Source: Streptomyces sp. BA2 (GTDB taxonomy: Bacteria; Actinomycetota; Actinomycetes; Streptomycetales; Streptomycetaceae). From it: a stretch of 64,000 nt of DNA. The stretch is from contig NZ_WSRO01000002.1 of NCBI RefSeq assembly GCF_009769735.1, positions 2,678,001 through 2,742,000 of the forward strand. Direction: 5' to 3'. The translations under genes and the position numbers were made by a program. Under the pieces are notes generated by a model. The model saw only the letters and a program-made list of their open reading frames with translations. It did not search any database and was not told the origin of the DNA. Positions 1 to 8,816 of the stretch are shown here, one piece after another. Every line of letters starts with the position of its first letter. The stretch's first letter is position 1.

Positions 1-511
1 ACCGCTCCGGGTCGGTGGGCGGATAGTCGTCGAAGGCGCTGCCGTACTCCTCCTGCCCCTCGATGACGATCTTGATCCCGACGGGCGGCCTGCCGCCGTA
101 GGCCCGCAGCATCCCCAGGTGCGCGATGACGTTGGACTTGTCGTCGGCGATGCCGCGGGCGCGCAGGCCGCCCCCCGCCTCGTCGATGGGCGTCGGCTCG
201 AAGGGCGGCGACTGCCACAGGCTCTCGTCGCCGGGCGGCTGGACGTCGTAGTGACCGTAGAGCAGGACCGTCGGTGCGTCGGGGGCCGGCGGCGGGATCT
301 CCCCGTAGATCACGGGCGCGGTGTCCGGCAGGTCGAGCCGCTCGACGCTTGGCACCCCCGCCCCCCGCAACAGCTCGACCAGCAGATCGTGCGCCTCCTG
401 CACCGGTGCGGCCGGGAAGCCGGGGAAGGCGATCGACGGGATCGCGGCGAGCCGTTCGAGGTCGGCGCGCAACGTGTCCATCAGGTCATCGACGGTGGCT
501 TCGAGCTTCAT
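1..511 (-). CDS. M20 family metallopeptidase, N-terminal part (runs off left edge)
   Basis: Predicted zinc-dependent peptidase/amidohydrolase of the M20 (dipeptidase-like) family, probably cytoplasmic. Only the first 170 residues lie in the window. YGHYDVQP places the metal ligand His at 87 and the conserved Asp at 89; ADDKS (Asp123) matches the bridging aspartate region; EGQEEYGS (Glu154/155) matches the general base and next ligand. The ATG at 511 is preceded by GAGGGG, a fair ribosome binding site, and no signal peptide follows. The family is usually about 450 residues, so roughly 60 percent is missing off the edge. Exact substrate (dipeptide or N-acyl amino acid) cannot be told. Confidence 0.9.
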   Translation of the reverse strand, partial: MKLEATVDDLMDTLRADLERLAAIPSIAFPGFPAAPVQEAHDLLVELLRGAGVPSVERLDLPDTAPVIYGEIPPPAPDAPTVLLYGHYDVQPPGDESLWQSPPFEPTPIDEAGGGLRARGIADDKSNVIAHLGMLRAYGGRPPVGIKIVIEGQEEYGSAFDDYPPTDPER

Positions 512-695
512 GGGCGGCACCCCTCGGTCTGCGTCCCGCTTTGCGGCGAATAGACCGAATTATCGGACTCCGAGGGGAGCGGTTCCCGCACGGCTCGCCG
601 GGCGGGCGGGGATGCCGCACTGCTGCCGCCCAACCGCCGCACAGCGCTTGCCCGGCCCTCGCCCTGAACCGCCGGGCAGGCATTAAAGTCGGGGC

Positions 696-1130
696 ATGGC
701 TTCGGAGACTTCAGGCGGTGGCGCGGGTGCGGGCGGTGTTGCGGGCGGTGCCGCAGGCGGGGGTTCCGCGCGGGTCGACGCCTGGATCTGGGCCGTACGT
801 CTGGTGAAGACCCGCCCCATGGGCGCGGCGGCCTGCAAGGGCGGCCATGTCCGGGTCAACGGCGAGCGCGTGAAGCCCGCTTACGCCGTGCACGTCGGCG
901 ACGAGGTGCGCCTGCGTCACGCGGACGGCCGTGAACGCGTCGTCGTCGTCAAACGCGTCATCCGCAAGCGAGTCGGCCCGCCGGCGGCCGTCGAGTGCTA
1001 CGTCGACAACAGCCCGCCCCCGCCGCCCCGCGAGGCCGTGGCCCCCGCGGGCGTACGGGACCGCGGAACGGGCCGCCCCACCAAGCGCGACCGCCGGGAG
1101 ATGGAACGACTGCGCGGCTTCGAGGGCTGA
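696..1130 (+). CDS. S4-domain RNA-binding protein (Hsp15-like)
   Basis: Small basic RNA-binding protein of 144 residues. After a Gly/Ala-rich N-terminal tail (residues 1-24), residues about 26-90 form an S4 fold: VDAWIWAVRLVKTR, then GHVRVNGERVKPAYAV and VGDEVRLR, the arrangement of Hsp15/RluA-type S4 modules. In Hsp15 of Escherichia coli this domain binds the free 50S subunit carrying nascent peptide; a similar ribosome-rescue role here is inference. The C-terminal tail is rich in Pro, Arg and Lys, as in actinobacterial homologues. It stands alone on the plus strand, converging with the methyltransferase gene downstream. Confidence 0.85.
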   Translation: MASETSGGGAGAGGVAGGAAGGGSARVDAWIWAVRLVKTRPMGAAACKGGHVRVNGERVKPAYAVHVGDEVRLRHADGRERVVVVKRVIRKRVGPPAAVECYVDNSPPPPPREAVAPAGVRDRGTGRPTKRDRREMERLRGFEG

Positions 1131-1141
1131 CGACGGCCGAG

Positions 1142-1846
1142 TCAGCGGACCGGCACGACCCGCACCCAAGTCCCGTCCTCCGTCAGGTACTTGTCGACCC
1201 TGAGCCCCGCCTCCCCCAGCGCCTGCTCGAACTGCTCCTTCGTGAGCGGCCGGGCGCGGAACGTCTGGGTCCATACGGCGTCAGGGAAGACGTACTCCGC
1301 GTGCACCTCGTTCACCCCGTCCCCGACGGGCTCCGCCGACACGATCCGCACCGTGTACCCGCCCGGGTCGACCCGCTCCCTCGGCAGGTTCGTGTGGTAG
1401 TCCGCGCCCTCCCGCTGGATCAGCACACAGCCGTCGTCCGTCACATGGCTCCGGCAGGCCCGCAGCATGCCGCGCCGGACCGCCGGATCGCCGTTGTGCA
1501 CGAGGAACGACGCGAGCATCACCACCTCGAACCGCTCCCCCAGGTCGAGCTTCTCGATCGGGCTCAGGATCGTGCGCACCCGCCCTTCGAGCGCGGCGAC
1601 CTTCTCCAGCATCTCGGCGGACTCGTCCACCGCCGTGACCCGGAACCCCCGCTCCAGCAGCGGACGCGTCACCCGTCCCGCGCCGCTTCCCAGCTCCAGA
1701 ATGTGCGCCCCGGCCGGCACCGCACCGGCGATGACATCGGGCTCGTCGCCGACGGACAGGCGCGTGTAGAGCTCCACCGCGCAGCCGTCCGGCGTGATCG
1801 CTCCGGGGCCCGTCCCCTCGTATCCCTCACGCATCTCAACATTCAT
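1142..1846 (-). CDS. class I SAM-dependent methyltransferase
   Basis: A 234-residue Rossmann-fold methyltransferase. Motif I is ILELGSGAGRVTRPL (residues about 49-63), followed by the acidic end of strand beta2 in VTAVDESAEM. A strand-four region VVMLASFLVHN follows. The substrate is not identifiable from these motifs. The start ATG at 1846 has GAGGGGGC directly upstream. It faces the S4 gene and lies head-to-tail with the acyltransferase gene at higher coordinates, with a gap of about 58 bp. Confidence 0.85.
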   Translation of the reverse strand: MNVEMREGYEGTGPGAITPDGCAVELYTRLSVGDEPDVIAGAVPAGAHILELGSGAGRVTRPLLERGFRVTAVDESAEMLEKVAALEGRVRTILSPIEKLDLGERFEVVMLASFLVHNGDPAVRRGMLRACRSHVTDDGCVLIQREGADYHTNLPRERVDPGGYTVRIVSAEPVGDGVNEVHAEYVFPDAVWTQTFRARPLTKEQFEQALGEAGLRVDKYLTEDGTWVRVVPVR

Positions 1847-1904
1847 GCCCCCTCAACGAAGTGCTCCGAGGGCCCGTTCCCACCTCTCCCCGCGGCCCCG
1901 CGGT

Positions 1905-2903
1905 CTATAGCGGGAACCAGCCATGCCCTCCGTACCAGTGCCCGCCCGCCCTCAAGTGGTCGCCCACGGCCCGCTCCACCCTTGTGCGCCTTGGCAGTTC
2001 GGCCACGGGGAGGCGCCCGTCGCCGAAGACGAAGGCGACGGGTGTGGTGTCGTCCGGCACCCGCTCATATCCGGCCGCCGGGTGGAAGCGCTCCTGGAAG
2101 CGGACGATGTTCGAATCCCCCGGCAGGTACCGCTTCAGCTGAGGATCGAGCAGCCAGGAGTGGCACACGGCTGTCTCATATCGCTCCTCCGGGAAGTGCC
2201 GCGCGAAGAACTCCCGCGCCAGCACCATCGACCGGTCACAGGATTCCGGGGACAGCGGCCCCCGGAAGTCGGTGATGTGGAGGTTCAGACAGAGGTCGCC
2301 CCGGCCCGCGGAATGCCCCGCCGCTGCCACCGCCCCGCCCATCCGCTCCCCCAGGACGGCGCGCTGGAACTGCAGCCTGCCCAGTTGGTAGAGCTCACCC
2401 CGGAAATGCAGGGCGTTCCAGCCCGGATGCAGCAGCCCGGGGCCGCCGCGCGCCCGGCGGTGCACCGCCATGTGCCGCCCGAGGTCCGCGAGCGTACGCC
2501 GGGAGGTGTCGTCCGGGATGCCGCGGCTGCGGTGATAGGCGCGTACGTACGGCAGGGTCGCCACGAACACATACACATGGAAGAAGGTCCCGAGCGCACC
2601 CAACTCCGCGGGCAAGGGCGGGTACTGAGGGTCGTCGCCGGCCTTCCCCATGTCCCGCACCATCCCGTCGACGCTGCGGTCAAGCAGCCACCGCGCCTCC
2701 GGGTCCGCCATCAGCCGCCCGCGCAGGGCCACCAGTTCATTGATGTCCTCGTGCGGCACCGCCAGGTCGAGCAGCACGTCCGGCAGCTCGTCCGCGGAGG
2801 GCAGCACCGCCTCGGCCCGTGGCTCCCGAGCGCCCTCAAGATCCTTCAGCCACGCGGCGAGCCACCCGTCCGTCCTCGCCCGGTCCCTCAGTACGTCCAG
2901 CAC
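1905..2903 (-). CDS. putative acyltransferase (GNAT-like, two-domain)
   Basis: A 332-residue protein resembling actinobacterial acyltransferase-domain proteins that have an N-terminal helical N-acyltransferase-type domain (residues about 1-150) and a C-terminal GNAT-like beta domain (about 160-310, containing GDLCLNLHITDFRGPL and ETAVCHSWLLDP). The family assignment is from memory of similar sequences and the acyl donor and acceptor are unknown. The start is GTG at 2903, preceded by GGGGGTAAGG. That initiation region is part of an exact 23-bp tandem duplication (2893-2938), so a second GTG with the same upstream bases lies 23 bp upstream but opens only a 12-codon out-of-frame reading frame. 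Confidence 0.65.
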   Translation of the reverse strand: MLDVLRDRARTDGWLAAWLKDLEGAREPRAEAVLPSADELPDVLLDLAVPHEDINELVALRGRLMADPEARWLLDRSVDGMVRDMGKAGDDPQYPPLPAELGALGTFFHVYVFVATLPYVRAYHRSRGIPDDTSRRTLADLGRHMAVHRRARGGPGLLHPGWNALHFRGELYQLGRLQFQRAVLGERMGGAVAAAGHSAGRGDLCLNLHITDFRGPLSPESCDRSMVLAREFFARHFPEERYETAVCHSWLLDPQLKRYLPGDSNIVRFQERFHPAAGYERVPDDTTPVAFVFGDGRLPVAELPRRTRVERAVGDHLRAGGHWYGGHGWFPL

Positions 2904-2938
2904 AGCCTTACCCCCACGTCCAGCACAGCCTTACCCCC
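2893..2938 (-). repeat. exact 23-bp tandem duplication over the start codon of the acyltransferase gene
   Basis: Positions 2893-2915 and 2916-2938 are identical. On the minus strand each copy holds GGGGGTAAGGCT followed by GTGCTGGACGT. The gene-proximal copy carries the true GTG start at 2903. The distal copy has a GTG at 2926 whose frame meets a TGA at 2890-2888, overlapping the real coding region. Confidence 0.9.
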
Positions 2939-3054
2939 GATCGACACATCTACGATCTTGAAGCCTCCGCCCCTTCCGGTCCACCACCCACGGGTGGATC
3001 CTGGAAGGTGGAGAGCCCTCGGCAGCAGGGTGGAGAGGGAGGAGATGACCTCTC

Positions 3055-3318
3055 ATGATGCGCACAGGCAGTGAACCGGTGACCGCGCGCAGTCCCCTGC
3101 GCATGCGCTTCTGGTTCAGCGTGTGGGGACTGGTCTGGGCCACGTTCGGCACCGTCGCCTTCGCCCTCGCGGGACGCCCCGAATGGGCCGTGGCCTGCGG
3201 CGTGCTGTGGCTGATCGTGACCGCCGACATGGCGATGATCCTGCGCCACATCCACCAGGGCCCGCACTTCCAGCCGGGCCGCGACATCCCGCCGTACGAG
3301 CCCCCGAAGGCCGGCTAG
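3055..3318 (+). CDS. small membrane protein, DUF6343-like
   Basis: An 87-residue protein that looks like a short actinobacterial membrane protein family I recall as DUF6343. Residues about 19-42 and 46-64 form two hydrophobic segments separated by the short turn GRPEWA, so both ends are probably cytoplasmic. The C-terminus is polar and Pro-rich. ATG at 3055 (or the next codon, 3058) follows GGGAGGAG at good spacing. It converges with the TPR gene. Function unknown. Confidence 0.7.
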   Translation: MMRTGSEPVTARSPLRMRFWFSVWGLVWATFGTVAFALAGRPEWAVACGVLWLIVTADMAMILRHIHQGPHFQPGRDIPPYEPPKAG

Positions 3319-3336
3319 CCCTCAGGGGTGGCCCCC

Positions 3337-3708
3337 TCAGCCCTCGGCGTCGTCGAAGCGTGCCGCCGCCACGTACTCCGGCTGCGGGTCGAGTGCCGCG
3401 GCGAGACGGAAGTGGCGCCGGGCCTGGTCGGGCCGCGCCGCACGTTCGTAGGTGCGGGCGAGGGCGAAGTGGGCGAAGGCGTTGTCCGGCTCGCGCTCCA
3501 GGATGATGCTGAACTCCAGCTCGGCAGCGCGCAGTTGGGCGGCGGCGAAGAAGGCACGGGCCCGCAGCAGCCGCGCCGCCGTGTTCTCGGGGTGGGCCGC
3601 GATGACCGTGTCGAGCAGCTTCACGGCGCCTCTGGGATCCCGCGCGGCAAGGAGCTGCTCCGCCGCACGGAAGTCGATGACATGGGTCTCCGGGGTTATT
3701 TCGGGCAC
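3337..3708 (-). CDS. tetratricopeptide repeat protein
   Basis: A 123-residue TPR protein. Residues about 12-110 contain three helix-turn-helix units with TPR spacing, including NTAARLLRARAFFA and NAFAHFALARTYER. TPRs mediate protein-protein contacts; no catalytic motif is present. I choose the GTG at 3708 because GGAAGGAG lies six bases upstream; a longer frame to 3786 has no such site. It is last in a minus-strand run with the DUF3592 gene, coaE and the PAC2 gene. Confidence 0.8.
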   Translation of the reverse strand: MPEITPETHVIDFRAAEQLLAARDPRGAVKLLDTVIAAHPENTAARLLRARAFFAAAQLRAAELEFSIILEREPDNAFAHFALARTYERAARPDQARRHFRLAAALDPQPEYVAAARFDDAEG

Positions 3709-3792
3709 GCGTGACTCCTTCCCTCGCTGCACTGTCTCAACGCCCGTCACGCCGACGCCTATTCCGTCAGTTCTCACCGGGCGCACGGAACC

Positions 3793-4176
3793 TCACCACG
3801 CCAGGACCGTCAGCACCAGGCCGAGCACCAGAACCGCCGCCCCCGCCGCCACGAATCCCCGGTCGAGGCCCCTGCGCTCGTGGCCGAGGACGACGGTCTC
3901 CCGGGGATCATCACTGTCGTACGCGATGCGCACCCGGTCCCCCGCGGCGAGCGGACGCCTGTCGCTCCGCGGCACCGGCGACACCACCTCGACGACCCGC
4001 CCGTCCCCCGTCTCGAACTGCAGCGTCGGCCGCTCGGCCCCCGGCGGCACCGCCTTGACCAGGGCCTGCGCCACCTCGCCCGCGGCCGTGATGCGCCGGG
4101 TCTGCCGCAGGCCGTACGCGCCGGCCAGCAGCGCGACCAGGCCGCCCAAGGCGGTGAACACCGCCAGTACGACCAC
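3793..4176 (-). CDS. DUF3592-type membrane protein
   Basis: A 127-residue protein with a membrane segment at each end (residues about 3-20 and 106-124) enclosing an extracytoplasmic beta-rich stretch. The inner part has PTLQFETGDGRVVEVVSPV and GDRVRIAYDSDDP, the pattern of DUF3592 proteins. Function unknown. GTG at 4176 is chosen because AGAAGGAGG lies upstream; the frame stays open further but would start inside coaE. The start lies 13 bp past the coaE stop, so the two are probably cotranscribed. Confidence 0.75.
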   Translation of the reverse strand: MVVLAVFTALGGLVALLAGAYGLRQTRRITAAGEVAQALVKAVPPGAERPTLQFETGDGRVVEVVSPVPRSDRRPLAAGDRVRIAYDSDDPRETVVLGHERRGLDRGFVAAGAAVLVLGLVLTVLAW

Positions 4177-4189
4177 TCCCCGCCTCCTT

Positions 4190-4819
4190 CTAGGCCGCCC
4201 GTGCCCGCCGCGCGAGGTCCGCCCATACGGCGTCGACTCGCTGGCCGAGGCCCTCAAGCGGGCCGTCGTTGTCGATCACGATGTGGGCGATCTCCAGACG
4301 CTTCTCGCGCGTCGCCTGTGCGGCCATCCGCGCGCGGGCGTCCTCCTCGCTCATGCCGCGCAGCCGCACGAGACGATCGAGCTGGGTCTCGGGGCGCGCG
4401 TCGACAACGACCACGAGGTCGTACAGAGGCGCAAGGCCGTTCTCCGCGAGCAGCGGCACGTCATGGATGACCACGGCGTCCTCGGAGGCAGCCTCCTCCA
4501 GTTCGGCGGAGCGGGCGCCGACCAGGGGGTGGACGATCGAGTTCAGCAAGGCCAGCTTCTGCGGGTCGGCGAAGACGATCGAGCCGAGCTTCGGCCGGTC
4601 GAGGGTGCCGTCCGGAGCGAGGATCTCCTGACCGAAGGCTTCAACGACCTGCGCAAGCCCCGGAGTTCCGGGCTCCACAACCTCCCGCGCGATCTTGTCG
4701 GCGTCGATCAGCACGGCTCCGGACGCGACGAGGAGACGCGATACTTCACTCTTGCCGGCTCCGATACCGCCGGTCAGGCCCACCTTCAGCATGACCGGCA
4801 GCTTAGGGGGTGGCTTCAC
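4190..4819 (-). CDS. coaE: dephospho-CoA kinase
   Basis: Catalyses ATP-dependent phosphorylation of the 3'-hydroxyl of dephospho-CoA, the last step of coenzyme A synthesis, in the cytoplasm. The P-loop [11 protein letters not shown] follows MLKV near the N-terminus; [14 protein letters not shown] and the lid-region [15 protein letters not shown] are typical. The length of about 200-209 residues is normal. The start is either GTG 4819 (GAGGGGG upstream) or ATG 4792, where the family usually begins (MLKVGLTGG). The upstream PAC2 stop is 26 bp away, suggesting an operon. Confidence 0.95.
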   Translation of the reverse strand: MKPPPKLPVMLKVGLTGGIGAGKSEVSRLLVASGAVLIDADKIAREVVEPGTPGLAQVVEAFGQEILAPDGTLDRPKLGSIVFADPQKLALLNSIVHPLVGARSAELEEAASEDAVVIHDVPLLAENGLAPLYDLVVVVDARPETQLDRLVRLRGMSEEDARARMAAQATREKRLEIAHIVIDNDGPLEGLGQRVDAVWADLARRARAA

Positions 4820-4845
4820 TCTCCGCCCCCTCGGCCGGACATCGT

Positions 4846-5784
4846 TTACGCGTCGCCCTCGCGCTCGGCGAGGAAGCGCTCGAATTCCTGGCCGATCTCG
4901 TCGGCGGACGGGATGTCCATGGGCTCCGCGAGCATGTTGCCGCGCGCGTCGGCGCCGGCCGCGGCGTCGTACTGGTGCTCAAGTCCCTGTACGAGGGAGA
5001 CCAGTTCCTCGTCGCCCTCCTGGATCTGCCGGTCGATCTCGGTCTGGGTGCGGTGCGCCTCGGTGCGCAGGCCGTGCGCGACGCTCGGCAGCACGAGGCC
5101 CGTCGCGGCGGTGATCGCCTCGAGGACCGTGAGGGCGGCGTCCGGGTACGCGGAGCGCGCGATGTAGTGCGGGACGTGCGCGGCGACACCGAGCACGTCG
5201 TGGCCCGCCTCCAGGAGGCGGTACTCGACGAGCGATGCCGCGCTGCCGGGCACCTGCGCCTCGTCGAAGGGGCTGCGGTGCCCCGGCACCAGGTCGGTGC
5301 GGTTGCCGTGCGGGGTGAGGCCCACGGGGCGGGTGTGCGGCACGCCCATGGGGATGCCGTGGAAGTTCACCGAGAGGCGTACGCCGAGCCGCTCCACGAT
5401 CTGCTCGATCGCCGAGGCGAAGCGTTCCCACTCGATGTCGGGCTCGGGCCCGGAGAGCAACAGGAAGGGCGCGCCCGTGGCGTCCTGGAGCAGCCGCACG
5501 TCGAGCGTGGGCACCTCGTAGTCGCTCCAGCGGTCGCGCCGGAACGTGAGCAGCGGACGCCGCGCACGGTAGTCGACGAGCCGGTCGTGGTCGAAGCTCG
5601 CCACCACCTGGCCCGGCAGGCTGTCCGTGAGGCGTTCGACGATCTGGTCGCCGGTCTCGCCCGCGTCGATGTAGCCGTCGAAGTGGTAGAGCATGACCAG
5701 TCCGGCCGATTCCTGGGCCAGCGCCATGTCGACGACCGCGAGGCCCTTCGGCTCCCATGCGTACAAACCCTGCGGATCAAGCAC
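4846..5784 (-). CDS. PAC2 family protein
   Basis: A 312-residue cytoplasmic protein of the PAC2 (proteasome assembly chaperone 2-like) family. It begins [19 protein letters not shown] and carries [18 protein letters not shown], characteristic of actinobacterial members. Actinobacteria have proteasomes, but a proteasome role for these bacterial homologues is not established. GTG at 5784 follows GAGGAG; a longer frame to 5835 lacks a good site. It sits between rpsA and coaE, an arrangement conserved in Streptomyces as far as I recall. Confidence 0.85.
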   Translation of the reverse strand: MLDPQGLYAWEPKGLAVVDMALAQESAGLVMLYHFDGYIDAGETGDQIVERLTDSLPGQVVASFDHDRLVDYRARRPLLTFRRDRWSDYEVPTLDVRLLQDATGAPFLLLSGPEPDIEWERFASAIEQIVERLGVRLSVNFHGIPMGVPHTRPVGLTPHGNRTDLVPGHRSPFDEAQVPGSAASLVEYRLLEAGHDVLGVAAHVPHYIARSAYPDAALTVLEAITAATGLVLPSVAHGLRTEAHRTQTEIDRQIQEGDEELVSLVQGLEHQYDAAAGADARGNMLAEPMDIPSADEIGQEFERFLAEREGDA

Positions 5785-5906
5785 TGTGACCGCTCCTCGC
5801 CCTCTTCGTCGTGACTCGTACAGGAGAACGCCCACAAGAGCGCGGGCATTCCCTCCTCCGTCTCGTCACAGCGGCTTCTTACGCCCTGGGGGACGCCGAG
5901 TTGACC

Positions 5907-5962
5907 GGGCAACGTCCCGAAGGGACGAGCCCTTAGGGGCGCGGGGAACTGCGCGACCAGCC
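5907..5962. repeat. hairpin plus dispersed intergenic repeat
   Basis: Between the PAC2 and rpsA genes. Positions 5907-5932 form a hairpin (GGGC and CGTCCC arms around GAA). Positions 5935-5962 carry AGGGGCGCGGGGAAC followed by TGCGCGACCAGCC. Nearly the same 28-bp sequence occurs inverted at 40872-40899. This type of element is common between Streptomyces genes; its role is unknown. Confidence 0.75.
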
Positions 5963-5992
5963 CCCACCGGACCCGCACCCGAAACAGAACAA

Positions 5993-6024
5993 CGGGCCCG
6001 CACCTCCGAAGAGATGCGGGCCCG
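5993..6024 (-). terminator. terminator after rpsA
   Basis: Perfect 10-bp inverted repeat CGGGCCCGCA / TGCGGGCCCG with a 12-nt loop, 38 bp beyond the rpsA stop. No T-tract follows, as is usual in Streptomyces. Confidence 0.8.
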
Positions 6025-6061
6025 CAGTGTTCAGCTACCGCCTAGAGAGAGCGACGCGAGG

Positions 6062-7585
6062 TCAGCTCTGACCGCCGGCGAGCTTCTCGCGCAGCGCGGC
6101 AAGCGCCTCGTCCGACGCCAGGGCGCCGGAGTTGTCGTCCGACTCCGAGGAGTACGAACCGCCGCCGCCACCACCGCTGCCGCCGGCAGCCGGGGCGCCG
6201 GTCGAGGAAGCGGGAGCCGCAGCGCCCTCGGCCTCGGCCTGGGCGTCCGCCTCGCGGGACTTGATGACCTGAGCCTGGTGCTGCTCGAAGCGCTGCTGCG
6301 CCTCGGCGTACTGGCCCTCCCAAGCCTCACGCTGGGTCTCGAAGCCCTCGAGCCAGTCGTTCGTCTCGGGGTCGAAGCCCTCGGGGTAGATGTAGTTGCC
6401 CTGGTCGTCGTAGGACGCGGCCATGCCGTACAGGGTCGGGTCGAACTCGACGGCCGACGGGTCGGCACCGAAGGACTCGTTGGCCTGCTTGAGGCTCAGC
6501 GAGATCCGGCGACGCTCGAGGTCGATGTCGATGACCTTGACGAAGATCTCGTCGTTGACCTGGACGACCTGCTCCGGGATCTCCACGTGGCGCTCGGCCA
6601 GCTCGGAGATGTGGACCAGGCCCTCGATGCCCTCGTCGACGCGCACGAACGCACCGAACGGAACGAGCTTGGTGACCTTACCGGGAACAACCTGCCCGAT
6701 CTGGTGCGTGCGGGCGAACTGCTGCCACGGGTCTTCCTGCGTCGCCTTGAGCGACAGGGACACGCGCTCGCGGTCCATGTCCACGTCGAGAACCTCGACG
6801 GTGACTTCCTGGCCGACCTCGACAACCTCGGAGGGGTGGTCGATGTGCTTCCAGGAGAGCTCGGAGACGTGCACGAGACCGTCGACGCCGCCGAGGTCCA
6901 CGAACGCACCGAAGTTGACGATCGAGGAAACGACGCCGGAGCGGACCTGACCCTTCTGCAGGGTCGTGAGGAAGGTCTGACGGACCTCGCTCTGGGTCTG
7001 CTCGAGCCAGGCACGGCGGGACAGGACCACGTTGTTGCGGTTCTTGTCCAGCTCGATGATCTTGGCCTCGAGCTCCTTGCCCACGTAGGGCTGGAGGTCG
7101 CGGACGCGGCGCATCTCGACGAGGGAGGCCGGCAGGAAGCCACGGAGGCCGATGTCGAGGATGAGACCACCCTTGACGACCTCGATGACGGTACCGGTGA
7201 CGATGCCGTCTTCTTCCTTGATCTTCTCGATCGTGCCCCAGGCACGCTCGTACTGAGCGCGCTTCTTGGACAGGATCAGACGGCCTTCCTTGTCCTCCTT
7301 CTGGAGAACCAGGGCCTCGATCTCGTCACCAACCGCGACGACCTCGTTCGGGTCGACGTCGTGCTTGATGGAGAGCTCGCGGCTCGGGATGACGCCTTCG
7401 GTCTTGTAACCGATGTCGAGCAGGACCTCGTCCCGGTCGACCTTCACGATGACGCCGTCGACGATGTCGCCGTCGTTGAAGTACTTGATCGTCTCGTCGA
7501 TCGCGGCGAGGAAGGCTTCCTCGTTACCGATGTCGTTGACCGCTACCTGCGGGGTGGTGGCGGTGGTCTCGGTGCTGCTCGTCAT
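6062..7585 (-). CDS. rpsA: 30S ribosomal protein S1
   Basis: Binds mRNA on the 30S subunit and aids translation initiation. The 507-residue protein has four S1 OB-fold repeats, beginning near GDIVDGVIVKVD, GIVTGTVIEVVKG, GQVRSGVVSSIVNFGAF and GQVVPGKVTKLVPFGAF. This is the four-repeat form found in actinobacteria rather than the six-repeat proteobacterial form. The C-terminal 90 residues are rich in Gln, Ala, Gly and Ser and are probably disordered. ATG at 7585 is preceded by a leader of about 200 nt from a promoter at 7790-7818, and the gene ends before a strong hairpin. Confidence 0.97.
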   Translation of the reverse strand: MTSSTETTATTPQVAVNDIGNEEAFLAAIDETIKYFNDGDIVDGVIVKVDRDEVLLDIGYKTEGVIPSRELSIKHDVDPNEVVAVGDEIEALVLQKEDKEGRLILSKKRAQYERAWGTIEKIKEEDGIVTGTVIEVVKGGLILDIGLRGFLPASLVEMRRVRDLQPYVGKELEAKIIELDKNRNNVVLSRRAWLEQTQSEVRQTFLTTLQKGQVRSGVVSSIVNFGAFVDLGGVDGLVHVSELSWKHIDHPSEVVEVGQEVTVEVLDVDMDRERVSLSLKATQEDPWQQFARTHQIGQVVPGKVTKLVPFGAFVRVDEGIEGLVHISELAERHVEIPEQVVQVNDEIFVKVIDIDLERRRISLSLKQANESFGADPSAVEFDPTLYGMAASYDDQGNYIYPEGFDPETNDWLEGFETQREAWEGQYAEAQQRFEQHQAQVIKSREADAQAEAEGAAAPASSTGAPAAGGSGGGGGGSYSSESDDNSGALASDEALAALREKLAGGQS

Positions 7586-7981
7586 GTGGGTAAGGGCTCC
7601 GGTACGGACAGTGAGTCGTAGGTACTGCTAGCGCCGGAGCCGATTTCGCTCTGAAGAAGCCGGACAGCCTGGGAAGCGCCGATTCTGTTTCCGAAGAAAC
7701 GGAAGGCGCCTCGACAACCGAGGGGACATGCAACAGATGCGAGCGCACCCTGCTAGGTCTGAGGACGGCAGGCTCGCAGCGCAACTTGTAGCATACGGGG
7801 GCAGCCGGACAGGGTCAATGCGCGAAGGCGCACACCCGGGGCGGAACGCCGCATACCCGGCACAAATGCTGTCGCGTGAGGCCACACGGGCCGCACCGCG
7901 CCCTGTCGCGACGCTTTCACGGCGTCCCGCGACCGCCTCACCGCGACGAGCCTCGACGAAGCCAGACGGAAGAGTACGACG
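7586..7981. other. 396-bp divergent intergenic region between rpsA and a methyltransferase gene
   Basis: Holds the rpsA promoter (7790-7818, minus strand) and its long leader. The leader contains short imperfect inverted repeats (TTCCG/CGGAA near 7690-7705) but no recognisable riboswitch. No coding signal on either strand convinced me. The plus-strand promoter of the methyltransferase was not identified. Confidence 0.6.
7790..7818 (-). promoter_or_regulatory. rpsA promoter, housekeeping sigma type
   Basis: On the minus strand TTGACC (7818-7813) and TATGCT (7795-7790) are separated by exactly 17 bp, close to the sigma-70/HrdB consensus. Transcription would start near 7783, giving a leader of about 198 nt. 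Confidence 0.75.
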
Positions 7982-8812
7982 ATGGAGCCGATCATCCAAG
8001 AGTCCGAGCTGCCCGAGACGCCCGAACCGGAAGCCACCCGCCGCGACGCCGACGTCACGGAGAGCAGCCGCGCCAATCGCGGCTGGTGGGACAGGAACGC
8101 GGACGACTACCAGATCGAGCACGGCACCTTCCTGGGTGACGACCGGTTCGTGTGGGGTCCCGAGGGGCTCGACGAGGTGGAGGCCGAGCTGCTCGGTCCG
8201 CCCGAGGAGCTGAAGGGCAAGGACATCCTGGAGATCGGCGCGGGCGCCGCACAGTGCTCGCGCTGGCTCGCCGCGCAGGGCGCGCGTCCGGTCGCCCTCG
8301 ATCTCTCCCACCGCCAGTTGCAGCACGCGCTGCGGATCGGCGGCGGGGTGCCGCTGGTGGAGGCGGACGCGGGGGCGCTGCCGTTCGCCGACGGCAGCTT
8401 CGACCTCGCGTGTTCCGCGTACGGCGCGCTGCCGTTCGTCGCCGATCCGGTGCGGGTCCTCAAGGACGTGCACCGCGTGCTGCGGCCCGGCGGCCGCTTC
8501 GTGTTCTCGGCGACGCACCCGATGCGCTGGGCCTTTCCCGACAAGCCGGGTCCCGAGGGCCTCTCCGTGGCGGCCTCGTACTTCGACCGCACTCCTTATG
8601 TGGAGCAGGACGAGAACGGGAACGCCGTCTACGTGGAGCACCACCGGACGCTCGGCGACCGGGTGCGGGACATCGTGGCCGCCGGTCTGCGGCTCGTGGA
8701 CGTGGTGGAGCCGGAGTGGCCGGCGTGGAACACCCAGGAGTGGGGCGGCTGGTCCCCGTTGCGCGGAAACCTGATCCCGGGGACGGCGATCTACGTATGC
8801 GTACGAGACTGA
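7982..8812 (+). CDS. class I SAM-dependent methyltransferase
   Basis: A 276-residue cytoplasmic methyltransferase. Motif I is DILEIGAGAAQCSRWLA (residues about 80-96). VEADAGALPFADGSFDLA matches the motif II region and VHRVLRPGGRFVFSATHP the post-motif strand, as in UbiE/Methyltransf_11 enzymes. GWWDRNADDYQIEHGTFLG near residue 45 is seen in many actinobacterial homologues. The substrate is unknown. ATG at 7982 follows CGGAAGAG. hrpB starts 4 bp after the stop, so the two are probably cotranscribed. Confidence 0.88.
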   Translation: MEPIIQESELPETPEPEATRRDADVTESSRANRGWWDRNADDYQIEHGTFLGDDRFVWGPEGLDEVEAELLGPPEELKGKDILEIGAGAAQCSRWLAAQGARPVALDLSHRQLQHALRIGGGVPLVEADAGALPFADGSFDLACSAYGALPFVADPVRVLKDVHRVLRPGGRFVFSATHPMRWAFPDKPGPEGLSVAASYFDRTPYVEQDENGNAVYVEHHRTLGDRVRDIVAAGLRLVDVVEPEWPAWNTQEWGGWSPLRGNLIPGTAIYVCVRD

Positions 8813-8816
8813 GTGC

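Noticed and set aside
5693..7621. Long plus-strand reading frame opposite rpsA (642 codons)
   Set aside because: It is the antisense shadow of the four S1 repeats, rich in Leu, Val and Asp without a recognisable fold.
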